From assembly GCA_020635855.1 (NCBI GenBank), contig JACJYZ010000004.1, positions 124,001 to 188,000 of the forward strand: DNA of 64,000 bases. The letters are read 5' to 3'. Numbering within the stretch: the first letter of the stretch is position 1; every line of letters begins with the position of its first letter. Below, one piece after another: positions 34,075-42,143 of the stretch. Both the position numbers and the translations under genes were made by a program. This DNA is from Flavobacteriales bacterium (GTDB lineage: Bacteria; Bacteroidota; Bacteroidia; JACJYZ01). The notes below the pieces were generated by a model. The model saw nothing but the letters and a program-made list of their open reading frames with translations. It did not search any database and had not been told where the DNA came from.

Positions 34075-34517
34075 CAGGGCGCCAGCAACCTGAATACCTT
34101 GTTGAACTGGTCCTGGCTGATGCTCAACTGTTTTCCGTTGATCCGGTAATACAGCCTGATCATGGTTGATCGCGTTGCAGCCGTTTCCTGCACACAGGCG
34201 CTATCGAGTTCCGCTGCATTCCTGGCTATCACGAAGACCTGGTCCCCTTTCCTGAGCGAAGTTACTTCCGTGCGTGGCAGCAGCGTATCGGAAAAAGCCG
34301 ATACCTGGTAACATTTGTTCTGAACGCAGAGGCAATCAAATGCCAGGTGGTCGATGTCGCGGTCGGATGTCATGCACAACCTGAATTCAACTATGGGTCC
34401 GGCCTGGGGAATTCCCGGCACGGTGATTTTCTTTCGCGCCTCAACCCACTGCAGTTTCGGGGTTGAACATGATGCCAACAGGGTTGTAAGATATCCTATC
34501 AGCAACAGGCGCCTCAT
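34074..34517 (-). CDS. Small lipoprotein, unknown function
   Basis: A 147-residue lipoprotein with leader MRRLLLIGYLTTLLASC (lipobox LASC, Cys 17). The mature domain is beta-rich (KLQWVEARKKITVPGIPQAGPIVEFRLCMTSDRDIDHLAFDCLCVQNKCYQV) with several Cys near residues 50-75. The ATG overlaps the end of the RNase G gene, giving probable coupling. No family recognised. Confidence 0.65.
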   Translation of the reverse strand: MRRLLLIGYLTTLLASCSTPKLQWVEARKKITVPGIPQAGPIVEFRLCMTSDRDIDHLAFDCLCVQNKCYQVSAFSDTLLPRTEVTSLRKGDQVFVIARNAAELDSACVQETAATRSTMIRLYYRINGKQLSISQDQFNKVFRLLAP

Positions 34518-36070
34518 TTCATTTCTATTTCTTCGCCCTGCGGATCAAAGAACCGGTACTCCAGCATCTGGTAAGATGAAGATGGCAGCACCTTCAGTTT
34601 GATACCCAGCTTGGAAGCCCACTTCTTCCGGAGAGATGAAAAGAGGCCACGGTTGATAAATGATTCCAGGTATGGATGGGTGTACAAAGTAACCGACTTG
34701 ATCTTCAGATCGGTGCTGATATATCTCAATTTGCTCTCAACTTCATCGGCCACGAGGATGCTGGGCTGGATCTCACCGGTGCCGTTGCATGACGGGCATT
34801 TCTCGTTGGTGACGATGTTCATCTCTGGCCTTACCCGCTGACGCGTGATCTGCATCAGCCCGAAGCGGCTGAGGGGAAGAATCTTGTGCTTGGCGCGGTC
34901 CAGCTTCATCTCATCCTTCATGAAATCGTACAGCTTCTTTTTGTTTTCAGCTTTGTACATGTCAATGAAGTCGATCACGATGATGCCACCCATGTCACGC
35001 AACCGGAGTTGTCTCGCCACTTCGCGGGCCGCCTCCATGTTCACCTCCAGGGCATTCGTTTCCTGATCTTTGTCGGATTTGTTACGGGAACCGCTGTTGA
35101 TATCCACCACGTGCAATGCTTCGGTGTGCTCGATGATGAGGTAAGCACCGCTCGGCATGGTAACCGTTTTACCGAACAGCGATTTGATCTGCCGGTGAAT
35201 GCCGAAATTCTCAAAGAGGGATTTCTTGCCCTGATACAGCTTCACGATCGACTCCTTGTCGGAACCGATGGAACGGAGGTATTTTTTAATATCCTCGAAC
35301 AGCTCGGGGCTATCGGTATAGATGTTGTTGAACGTGGGGTTCAGCACATCCCGGAGCAAAGCAGAAGTCCGGTCGATTTCACCCAGCACCTTCTTGGGCG
35401 CCTGTGCACCGTATATACCTTTTCTGCAGTTCTCCCACTTGGCCATCAGGTCCTTGATGTCGTTGTCAAGGTCAACTACCTTGCGGTTCCTGGCAGCGGT
35501 TCGCACGATCACCCCGAAGTTTTCGGGCTTGATGCTCTCGATCAGGCGGAGCAATCGTTCCCTTTCTTTTTCGTCGTTGATCTTCTGCGATACCGACACC
35601 TTGTTGTAGAAGGGCACCAGTACCATGTAGCGACCGGCCAGGGATATCTCACTGCTCAGACGAGGGCCTTTGGTTGAAATAGGTTCCTTGGTAATCTGTA
35701 CCAGTACCCGGTGTTTTTCCGCCAGTACATCCCCGATCTTTCCGTTCTTATCAATGTCCTTTTCAAGCTTGAACCCTTTCAAGTCCCCGTCTTTCCGGGT
35801 TTTGTTAAGGTTGGACAGCAAATATTTGGAAAGGGATTTGAATTGCGGACCCAGGTCATGGTAATGGAGGAAAGCATCCTTCTCATATCCAACGTCTACG
35901 AATGCCGCATTCAGACCAGGCATGATCTTGGTGACCCTGCCCAGGTACAGGTCACCGGCCACGTAGTTCTTGTTTCGCTTTTCATCATGAAACTCAATGA
36001 GCTGTTTATCCTTGAGAAAAGCGATCTTAACTTCCGAGTCCGTGGCCTTTATAATTAGTTCACTGCTCAC
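34514..36070 (-). CDS. rng: Ribonuclease G/E family endoribonuclease
   Basis: A 518-residue RNase E/G catalytic-core enzyme that processes rRNA and decays mRNA. The S1 domain (about 35-125; DLYLGRVTKIMPGLNAAFVDVGYEKDAFLH) is followed by an RNase H-like fold with the catalytic metal residues in HVVDINSG and GGIIVIDFIDM. The Zn-link reads CPSCNGTGEI. No long C-terminal degradosome scaffold, so it is RNase G-like. It starts at GTG; upstream ATGs are out of frame. A 12-bp palindrome touches the start. It belongs to the HU - TPR - tiny protein - rng group, which recurs in Bacteroidota. Confidence 0.95.
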   Translation of the reverse strand: MSSELIIKATDSEVKIAFLKDKQLIEFHDEKRNKNYVAGDLYLGRVTKIMPGLNAAFVDVGYEKDAFLHYHDLGPQFKSLSKYLLSNLNKTRKDGDLKGFKLEKDIDKNGKIGDVLAEKHRVLVQITKEPISTKGPRLSSEISLAGRYMVLVPFYNKVSVSQKINDEKERERLLRLIESIKPENFGVIVRTAARNRKVVDLDNDIKDLMAKWENCRKGIYGAQAPKKVLGEIDRTSALLRDVLNPTFNNIYTDSPELFEDIKKYLRSIGSDKESIVKLYQGKKSLFENFGIHRQIKSLFGKTVTMPSGAYLIIEHTEALHVVDINSGSRNKSDKDQETNALEVNMEAAREVARQLRLRDMGGIIVIDFIDMYKAENKKKLYDFMKDEMKLDRAKHKILPLSRFGLMQITRQRVRPEMNIVTNEKCPSCNGTGEIQPSILVADEVESKLRYISTDLKIKSVTLYTHPYLESFINRGLFSSLRKKWASKLGIKLKVLPSSSYQMLEYRFFDPQGEEIEMK

Positions 36071-36071
36071 G

Positions 36072-36083
36072 TAATGATCATTA
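36072..36083. promoter_or_regulatory. 12-bp palindrome at the rng start
   Basis: TAATGATCATTA is a perfect palindrome 1 nt upstream of the rng GTG. It could be an operator or, given RNase autoregulation in other bacteria, an mRNA structure. Nothing recognisable was found in the rest of the 36084-36366 gap. Confidence 0.25.
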
Positions 36084-36366
36084 GTAATACAGAATACAGG
36101 AATACACCTGCTTGCGCTGGCCGATTCAACTTAAATCACCGGATTGGCAAATGCAAAAGGTATCGCCACCTAAAGAATTCCATCAGGCATACGACACCGT
36201 TTCATCCAGCGGAGCGGTAAATGTACAAGGAAACTGTACGGCGCTGAGGAGGAGCGGTAGAAACAGTTGAATATGGCAAAGGAACGGTATGCTGCCCGAA
36301 TCCGTACCGGTATGTATATGACACATCCGGAACGCTTAAGCACATACCGCTGCCTGTTTAAAGCCT

Positions 36367-36462
36367 TTAGTTATTCTTTTTCTTATGGCGATTCTTACGG
36401 AGTCTTTTCTTCCGTTTGTGGGTTGCCATCTTATGTCTTTTTCTCTTTTTTCCGCTTGGCAT
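36367..36462 (-). CDS. 31-aa AURKAIP1/COX24-domain basic protein
   Basis: A 31-codon gene below usual length limits: ATG at 36462, TAA at 36367-36369. The product is almost entirely basic: MPSGKKRKRHKMATHKRKK then RLRKNRHKKKNN. This matches the AURKAIP1/COX24 domain, known from mitochondrial ribosomal protein mS38 and from very short Bacteroidota proteins placed near HU and rng. That resemblance suggests a ribosome-associated role, binding rRNA. It lies between the TPR gene (33 nt upstream) and rng in the same orientation. Identification is from memory of the family's sequence, not from a search. Confidence 0.85.
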   Translation of the reverse strand: MPSGKKRKRHKMATHKRKKRLRKNRHKKKNN

Positions 36463-36495
36463 AACGCTAAGTTTAAAATTGTACAGTAATTTCTT

Positions 36496-36984
36496 TTACT
36501 TCTCCATGGAAGCTATTCTTGTTTCGGCTTCCGCCCGGGATCCACCTTCCGGTGCCCGGTGAAGGTAATCCTGATAAGCTGAACGTGCAGACGCCGTATC
36601 CCCTTGCATAAGTTTCGCTTCACCCAGGTAAAACCATGCTTCGGTTTGGGTTGAATCCAGGCCCAGAATTTCCCTGAACCTTTCTTCTGCTTTCTCTGCC
36701 TGGCCGGAGACCAGTGAGAAAACGCCCAGTGTATTCAGCGCCCTGATGTTTCCCGGATCTTCCTGTAACACCTCCCTCAGCAAACCGATACCTTTCATCG
36801 GTGGCTCCTTGCCTCCCTGAATGATCTGGATCGCCTCTGTGATCTTCTCATCCAGCGTTGCGGGTTCCGGTTGTTTAGCGGAAGAATCCTTCTCTTCCCG
36901 GTGCGGAAGCATCCATAGTCCTGTAAACAACACAGCTGCTGTAAGGATAAGGATCCGTTGCCGCTTCCGGTCAGGGTTATTCAT
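36496..36984 (-). CDS. Membrane-anchored TPR protein
   Basis: A 162-residue protein. An N-terminal membrane helix (about 9-26, RILILTAAVLFTGLWMLP) and an acidic linker precede about two and a half TPRs (IRALNTLGVFSLVSGQAEKAEERFREILGLDSTQTEAWFYLGEAKLMQGDTASARSAYQDYL). The C-terminal domain probably faces the periplasm. It overlaps the HU gene by 8 nt and so is cotranscribed with it. Function unknown; this position after HU is common in the phylum. Confidence 0.8.
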   Translation of the reverse strand: MNNPDRKRQRILILTAAVLFTGLWMLPHREEKDSSAKQPEPATLDEKITEAIQIIQGGKEPPMKGIGLLREVLQEDPGNIRALNTLGVFSLVSGQAEKAEERFREILGLDSTQTEAWFYLGEAKLMQGDTASARSAYQDYLHRAPEGGSRAEAETRIASMEK

Positions 36985-37279
36985 CCTGGTCTACCCTGGG
37001 CGAATTGTTGCGAACAGCTTCGACAAATGTCTTCGCCGGTTTGAAGGTAGGCACCATATGTGCGGGGATAATGATCGTCGTGTTCTTCGAGATATTCCTT
37101 CCCGTTTTTTGGGCCCGCTTCTTCACTACAAAGCTTCCAAATCCGCGCAGATACACATTCTTACCTTGAACCATCGCACTTTTGACCGATTTCATGAAAG
37201 CTTCGATAGACGCCTGGACGGCCACCTTCTCGATGCCGGTCTTTTCTGCGATCTCGGTTACAATGTCTGCTTTTGTCAT
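36977..37279 (-). CDS. HU/IHF family DNA-binding protein
   Basis: A 100-residue histone-like protein that bends and compacts DNA. MTKADIVTEIAEKTGIEKVAVQASIEAFMKSVKSAM is the helical dimerisation part. YLRGFGSFVVKKRAQKTGRNISKNTTIIIPAHMVPTFKPAKTF contains the beta-arm signature (GFGSF.....R.GRN). Slightly longer than typical HU, as in many Bacteroidota. It is the first gene of the HU-TPR-tiny protein-rng series and is divergent from mutY. Confidence 0.93.
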   Translation of the reverse strand: MTKADIVTEIAEKTGIEKVAVQASIEAFMKSVKSAMVQGKNVYLRGFGSFVVKKRAQKTGRNISKNTTIIIPAHMVPTFKPAKTFVEAVRNNSPRVDQDE

Positions 37280-37410
37280 CTTTTCCTAATGAATGATTTT
37301 CAATTAGTTAAAATCGAAAAAGGGAGACGAAGATACAGCTTTTGTTGGTAACCAAAAAAATATTTGACTTATTTTCGTCTCTAAGTTGTTCAAAGCAAGA
37401 AAGTTTGATC

Positions 37411-38457
37411 GTGGCTGAATGGCAAAGATTTTTGTTGAATTGGTATGACCAAAATCGCCGGGACCTTCCCTGGAGAAACACCAGAGATCCTTATGCCATA
37501 TGGATTTCAGAAGTTATCCTTCAGCAAACACGCATTGCCCAGGGCTTGGATTATTACCACAAATTCCTCGCTCGTTTTCCAACCGTTACCGACCTGGCAA
37601 ACGGGGAAGAATCCGCCGTGCTGAAAACCTGGCAAGGACTTGGTTACTATTCGCGTGCCCGCAACCTGCATAAAGCCGCCAAACAGGTTCGCGACCAGTA
37701 TTCCGGGCAATTTCCGGATACCCGGGAAGCTTTGCTTTCCCTTGCAGGTGTGGGGCCCTATACCGCAAGTGCCGTTGCATCCATCGCATTCCATCAGCCC
37801 CATGCCGTGGTGGACGGGAATGTGATCCGGGTACTGAGTCGCTTTCTCCACATCCAAGATGACATGGCGCTTTCTACCGGCAGAAAAAAAGTGGAGGAAG
37901 CAGCCGAACAAGTTCTGGTGCGGGATCAGCCGGGTGACTGGAACCAGGCCCTGATGGAACTGGGTGCTACCGTATGCACACCCACCGGACCCAAGTGCAC
38001 CGACTGTCCGGTTTCCGCTTTCTGCCGCGCACGCGCCGAAGGTGTCCAGGAACAATTGCCGGTAAAATCCCCGAAAAGAAAACCACGGGACAGGTATATC
38101 CATTACCTGGCCATGGATTCTCCGCAAGGATTTGCCCTGCAACGAAGAACCGGCAACGACATCTGGCGGCACCTGTATGAATTTCCTTCCTGGGAAAGCA
38201 AGGAACCCCAACGGGATCCCGAAGTCCTCTTCCAAAACCTGTCGGGTTGGATCTCCGGCGAACCGGTGCTGATCCGGCAAAGCGAAGTGAAACATCAGCT
38301 CACCCACCAAACCATCCACGCTACCTTTCTGCACGTACGTGTTCCGAAGATCACTGCTACCGGGGATGTTGTTTTCATCACCCCCGACACCCCGATCCGT
38401 GTGCCCGTACATCGTCTTATGGAAAAGTATCTGGCAGGGATGGGTTTTATTTTATAA
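37411..38457 (+). CDS. mutY: A/G-specific adenine DNA glycosylase
   Basis: Removes adenine mispaired with 8-oxoguanine. The product is about 348 residues. It has the catalytic Glu in WISEVILQQT, the helix-hairpin-helix LAGVGPYTASAVASIAF, the catalytic Asp in VVDGNVIRVLSR, and a [4Fe-4S] cluster from CTPTGPKCTDCPVSAFC. The C-terminal NUDIX-like domain recognises 8-oxoG. The start is uncertain: GTG at 37411 gives the usual N-terminus; TTG at 37405 or 37342 would extend it. It precedes ssb, gldE and gldD, an arrangement known from gliding Flavobacteriia. Confidence 0.95.
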   Translation: MAEWQRFLLNWYDQNRRDLPWRNTRDPYAIWISEVILQQTRIAQGLDYYHKFLARFPTVTDLANGEESAVLKTWQGLGYYSRARNLHKAAKQVRDQYSGQFPDTREALLSLAGVGPYTASAVASIAFHQPHAVVDGNVIRVLSRFLHIQDDMALSTGRKKVEEAAEQVLVRDQPGDWNQALMELGATVCTPTGPKCTDCPVSAFCRARAEGVQEQLPVKSPKRKPRDRYIHYLAMDSPQGFALQRRTGNDIWRHLYEFPSWESKEPQRDPEVLFQNLSGWISGEPVLIRQSEVKHQLTHQTIHATFLHVRVPKITATGDVVFITPDTPIRVPVHRLMEKYLAGMGFIL

Positions 38458-38462
38458 TTTTG
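38455..38462 (+). promoter_or_regulatory. -7 box TAATTTTG upstream of ssb
   Basis: An exact TAnnTTTG overlapping the mutY stop, 79 nt before the ssb ATG. It implies a separate ssb-gldE-gldD transcript with a leader of about 70 nt. Confidence 0.5.
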
Positions 38463-38541
38463 AGTTTCGGTTTCCGATCCTTTGCCAGGGTACATGATCC
38501 TGCCGGTAACCGGATATGAACCTGAAATCCTTTTCCATTCT

Positions 38542-38973
38542 ATGGCCGGAGTCAATAAAGTTATCCTCGTAGGCAATCTGGGTAAAGACCCGGAAGTGAA
38601 ATACCTTGAGAACGGAACCGCTATCGCCAAGTTTCCACTGGCAACCTCGGAATCTTTCAAAGACCGTTCGGGCAATCGTGTTGAGCAAACCGAATGGCAC
38701 AACATTGTGCTGTGGAGAGGTCTGGCCGAAGTCGCAGAGAAGTTTCTGAAGAAAGGACATCAGGTGTACATTGAAGGAAGGATCAAAACCCGCTCCTGGG
38801 ATGATCAGGACGGCAACAAGAAATACATGACCGAGATCGTGGCCGACCAGATGACCATGCTGGGAAAACGCGATGAGATGGCCGACGGAAGCCCGAAGGA
38901 GTTCCGCAGCGCCCCGGCACAGGAAGAGTCCTTTGATCCCGGTCCTTCCGCCACCGACGACCTGCCTTTCTAG
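38542..38973 (+). CDS. ssb: Single-stranded DNA-binding protein
   Basis: A 143-residue SSB. The OB-fold domain (about 1-110; VNKVILVGNLGKDPEVKYLENG, NRVEQTEWHNIVLWRGLAEVAEKFLKKGHQVYIEGRIKTRSW) is followed by a short linker and the acidic tip DDLPF that recruits repair and replication proteins. The frame is open 60 nt upstream, but MAGVNKVILVGNLG is the family start, so ATG 38542 is used. It lies between mutY and gldE. Confidence 0.97.
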   Translation: MAGVNKVILVGNLGKDPEVKYLENGTAIAKFPLATSESFKDRSGNRVEQTEWHNIVLWRGLAEVAEKFLKKGHQVYIEGRIKTRSWDDQDGNKKYMTEIVADQMTMLGKRDEMADGSPKEFRSAPAQEESFDPGPSATDDLPF

Positions 38974-39006
38974 GGGGCCGGTTCTTGTCTCACCTATATC
39001 CTGATT

Positions 39007-40362
39007 TTGGAAGATCCTAACCCTGAATGTATGTTGCCCAGCCTGCTCATGGCGGGCATCTCCTTCCATCCAATGACAACGGGTGTTTATCTGGCTCTCG
39101 CTATTTTGCCCGTTTTGCTGCTTGCCTCCGCACTCATTTCCGGCGCGGAAGTGGCTTTCTTCTCTATTACCACACAAGCAAAACAACAACTGGAGAATAG
39201 CCCGGGCAAACGGGGACGTTTGATCCTTTCCTTGCTTGACCGCCCGAAACATCTGCTTGCCACCATCCTGGTTGCCAACAACCTCTTCAATGTGGCCGCC
39301 ATCATCATGGCTTCCTTTATTACGGCTTCCTGCTTCAGCTTCAATGGCAATGCCCTTTTGGCGTTCCTGGTTGAAGTATTGCTGATCACTTTCCTGCTGG
39401 TGATGTTCGGCGAGATCATTCCCAAAGTGTACGCCACCAAGCATGCAATGCCCCTGGCCAATATGATGGCTGTTCCCCTGCTTGTCATCGGTCGCCTTTT
39501 CAGTCCGGTTAACTGGCTGTTGATCCATAGCACTTCGTTCATGGACAAGCGTATCAAACGCCAGGGAAAGAATGTATCGGTGGATGACCTGTCGCATGCA
39601 CTGGAACTGACGGCTGACAGCGAAACCACCGAGGAAGAACAAAAAATGCTTTCGGGCATCGTTAATTTCGGTAACATCGAAGTGCGCCAGATCATGAAAT
39701 CCCGCGTTGATGTGGTGGCTCTCGACCAGGGAACGGCTTACAACCAGGTACTGCAACTGATTGTAGATGCCGGATACTCCCGGATCCCTGTGTTTAAAGA
39801 ACACTTTGACCAGATAACGGGCATCCTCTACGTAAAAGATCTGTTGCCCTATCTCGACAAACAACCGGACTTCACATGGCAGGAACTGGTGAGAAAACCT
39901 TTCTTTGTTCCGGAAAGCAAAAAGATTGATGACCTGCTGAAAGAATTTCAGAAGTCGCGTGTGCACATGGCCGTTGTGGTAGATGAATATGGTGGCACCC
40001 TGGGCATCGTTACGCTGGAAGACATCATCGAAGAAATTGTGGGAGAGATCAGTGACGAATTTGATGAAGAGGAATTGGTATACTCACGACTGGATGACCA
40101 CACATTCATCTTTGAGGGTAAAATCATGCTGAAGGATTTCTGCCGGGTGACCCAACTGAGCGAAGCCACCTTCGACGGAACCTCCGCCGAAAGCCTCGCA
40201 GGTGTGATATTGGAACAGGAAGGAAAAATACCCGAAAAGAATGCCATCATCCGATTCAAGAATCTGAGTTTAAAAATCGAGGCGGTTGACAACCGCAGGA
40301 TCATCCGGATCAAAGTCACCATCCACCCGCCAGCAGATGAAAATGAGATTGAAGGACCGTAG
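39007..40362 (+). CDS. gldE: Gliding motility-associated protein GldE
   Basis: A 451-residue CNNM-family membrane protein of the GldE type. DUF21 helices (about 25-195; LLLASALISGAEVAFFSITTQAK, NNLFNVAAIIMASFI, VMFGEIIPKVYATKHAMP) are followed by a CBS pair (about 210-330, ending AVVVDEYGGTLGIVTLEDIIEEIVGEI) and a CorC_HlyC domain. Identity as GldE rests on position between ssb and gldD plus the fold. In Flavobacterium, gldE overexpression can suppress a weak gldD defect, tying it to gliding/T9SS. A second CNNM protein lies at 4.8-6.0 kb. gldD starts within its last codons. Confidence 0.93.
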   Translation: MEDPNPECMLPSLLMAGISFHPMTTGVYLALAILPVLLLASALISGAEVAFFSITTQAKQQLENSPGKRGRLILSLLDRPKHLLATILVANNLFNVAAIIMASFITASCFSFNGNALLAFLVEVLLITFLLVMFGEIIPKVYATKHAMPLANMMAVPLLVIGRLFSPVNWLLIHSTSFMDKRIKRQGKNVSVDDLSHALELTADSETTEEEQKMLSGIVNFGNIEVRQIMKSRVDVVALDQGTAYNQVLQLIVDAGYSRIPVFKEHFDQITGILYVKDLLPYLDKQPDFTWQELVRKPFFVPESKKIDDLLKEFQKSRVHMAVVVDEYGGTLGIVTLEDIIEEIVGEISDEFDEEELVYSRLDDHTFIFEGKIMLKDFCRVTQLSEATFDGTSAESLAGVILEQEGKIPEKNAIIRFKNLSLKIEAVDNRRIIRIKVTIHPPADENEIEGP

Positions 40363-40939
40363 CATGCACCTGGCATGGGCCATCTTTGCAATGAGCATCC
40401 TTGCCGCATGCAGTTCCCCCCCCGTGCCCAAACCACGCGGATATTTCCGGATCGACCTACCCGAACGATCATACAAGACCTATCAATCCGACTGCCCGTT
40501 CACCTTCGAGTATCCATCGTACGCCACTGTGATTGTGGATACCATCCGATTCAAGGAACCCTGCTGGCTCAACCTCCATTTCCCCAACTTCAGGGGAGAC
40601 CTGCACGTCAGCTACAAACAGGTGAACAACAACCTGGAAGGCTACCTGGAAGACTCATACCAGTTTGCCATGAAACACATGAGCATGGCATCGGCCATGA
40701 ACGACAGCACCGTTTTCGACGCTGACAACAGGGTGTTCGGACTCGTCTACAAAATTGAAGGTGAACACACGGCAAGTCCCTACCAGTTTTACCTGACCGA
40801 TTCCACCCATCACTTCTTCAGAGGAGCCCTCTACTTCAATGTGAGGCCGAACAACGATTCACTCGCCCCGGTGATCCGGTTCATTGAAAAAGACATGGAA
40901 CACCTGATTGAAACGTTCAGGTGGAAGCAACAGCAGTAG
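40337..40939 (+). CDS. gldD: Gliding motility lipoprotein GldD
   Basis: A lipoprotein of about 200 residues needed for gliding and T9SS function in Flavobacterium. Lipobox ILAAC is followed by the diagnostic PKPRGYFRIDLPERSY. The Cys-containing CPFTFEYPSYA and PCWLNLHFP, then GALYFNVRPNNDSLAPVIRFIEKDMEHLIETFRW, complete the family pattern. The ATG at 40337 overlaps gldE by 26 nt; in-frame ATGs at 40343 and 40364 are alternatives. Its 3' end overlaps the convergent heme A synthase gene by 23 nt. Confidence 0.93.
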   Translation: MKMRLKDRSMHLAWAIFAMSILAACSSPPVPKPRGYFRIDLPERSYKTYQSDCPFTFEYPSYATVIVDTIRFKEPCWLNLHFPNFRGDLHVSYKQVNNNLEGYLEDSYQFAMKHMSMASAMNDSTVFDADNRVFGLVYKIEGEHTASPYQFYLTDSTHHFFRGALYFNVRPNNDSLAPVIRFIEKDMEHLIETFRWKQQQ

Positions 40940-41948
40940 TGCGCTGTCCGTGCAATACGTAGAGATGCGTGGCAAGCAGCATGAACGCACCCAGTTGGTG
41001 CAACACACCCAGCCAAACCGGTACCGATAATAGCAAGGTCATTACCCCCAGCACGAACTGGAATCCGACCACCATCAGCAACAAGTCGAATCGCTTCCGC
41101 AGCAAACCTGCATCCGTTTTTCTCGACTTCACCCACAGCCACACCACCACGCCAACCACAGCATAGGCCACATAACGGTGAATGAACTGCACACCCGCCA
41201 ATCCTTCCAGGAAATTGTGCCACAGAGGTTGCATGGCGGTTACCGCATCCGGCACCCATTGATCGCCCATTTTCGGCCAGGTGTTGAATACCCTGCCCGC
41301 TTTGAGGCCGGCAACCAAAGCACCGTAAAATATTTGCACACCTATCAGTGCCAATAACCATATGGAAGCCTTCTTCAACCCGGAAGATTTGTTTGCCCGC
41401 TTATCGCCCTGCGACACATCCAGCATAAACCAGAAGGTCACCGAAAAAGCAAGCAAGGCTGTAAGCAAGTGCGCCGCCAAACGATAATGACTCACGTGCG
41501 GATCATTTTGCAAACCACTTGCTACCATGAACCACCCAACCGCACCCTGAAAGCCGCCGAGCGCAAACAGCCACAACAGCTTCAATATCCAGTCGCGTGA
41601 CAACTTCTTCCTGAACACGAAATAGAGAAAGGGGATAAGAAACACCACACCGATCAAACGCCCCAGCAGGCGGTGAATGAATTCCCACCAATAAATGGAT
41701 TTGAAATCATCCAGGGTGAAATCGAAGTTGCGGATCTTGAACTCAGGGTATTGCTTGTATTCCTCGAAAGCCTGTTGCCAGGCTCCTTCGGATAAGGGAG
41801 GGATGACACCCGTCACCGGTTTCCATGTGACCATTGACAAACCCGATCCGGTTAGCCGGGTGATGCCACCCACCACCACCATCAGGAAAATCAGCACACA
41901 ACCTGATGCCAACCACACGATCACCTGCTTACGTGTACGAGCGTCCAT
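40917..41948 (-). CDS. ctaA: Heme A synthase (COX15/CtaA)
   Basis: A 343-residue, eight-helix membrane enzyme oxidising heme O to heme A for aa3-type cytochrome oxidases. Heme-ligand His motifs are EFIHRLLGRLIG, HVSHYRLAAHLLTA, QFIHRYVAYAVVG and VLHQLGAF. GGITRLTGSGLSMVTWKPVTG near the N-terminus is typical of the COX15 (mitochondrial/alphaproteobacterial) type. ATG 41948 is preferred over the GTG at 41954. Indicates aerobic respiration; no other oxidase gene is in the window. Confidence 0.95.
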   Translation of the reverse strand: MDARTRKQVIVWLASGCVLIFLMVVVGGITRLTGSGLSMVTWKPVTGVIPPLSEGAWQQAFEEYKQYPEFKIRNFDFTLDDFKSIYWWEFIHRLLGRLIGVVFLIPFLYFVFRKKLSRDWILKLLWLFALGGFQGAVGWFMVASGLQNDPHVSHYRLAAHLLTALLAFSVTFWFMLDVSQGDKRANKSSGLKKASIWLLALIGVQIFYGALVAGLKAGRVFNTWPKMGDQWVPDAVTAMQPLWHNFLEGLAGVQFIHRYVAYAVVGVVVWLWVKSRKTDAGLLRKRFDLLLMVVGFQFVLGVMTLLLSVPVWLGVLHQLGAFMLLATHLYVLHGQRTTAVAST

Positions 41949-41962
41949 GGGCACGAAGGTAG

Positions 41963-41994
41963 GAAATGTGTTAATGTGCTAATTTGAAAATATG
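41963..41994 (+). repeat. 8-bp period repeat upstream of ctaA
   Basis: Four units GAAATGTG, TTAATGTG, CTAATTTG and AAAATATG share the period and core of the repeat at 23312-23359. The tract lies 15 nt upstream of the ctaA start codon. Confidence 0.65.
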
Positions 41995-42111
41995 AAAATT
42001 AAAGCGCATTGCGTCATGCATTACATACATACGTCAGGTGGTATGGATTTTAGACCATAGATGGGAGACGATAGATATAAGATGGATGGCGGCTTAAGTG
42101 TGCCTTACCTC

Positions 42112-42143
42112 ATTCGTAATTCGTAATTCGTCTCTCGTAATTA
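42112..42143 (+). repeat. ATTCGTA direct repeats at the plug gene stop
   Basis: ATTCGTA/ATTCGTA/ATTCGTC then CTCGTAATTA, running into the stop codon of the plug-domain gene on the minus strand. A fragment of the same sequence (ATTCGTAATTCGTCATT) is at 53740-53756. Confidence 0.6.

Noticed and set aside
36267..36464. Plus-strand 65-codon frame
   Set aside because: Antisense to the 31-codon basic gene; Ser/Phe/Tyr-rich translation is the complement of Lys/Arg codons.
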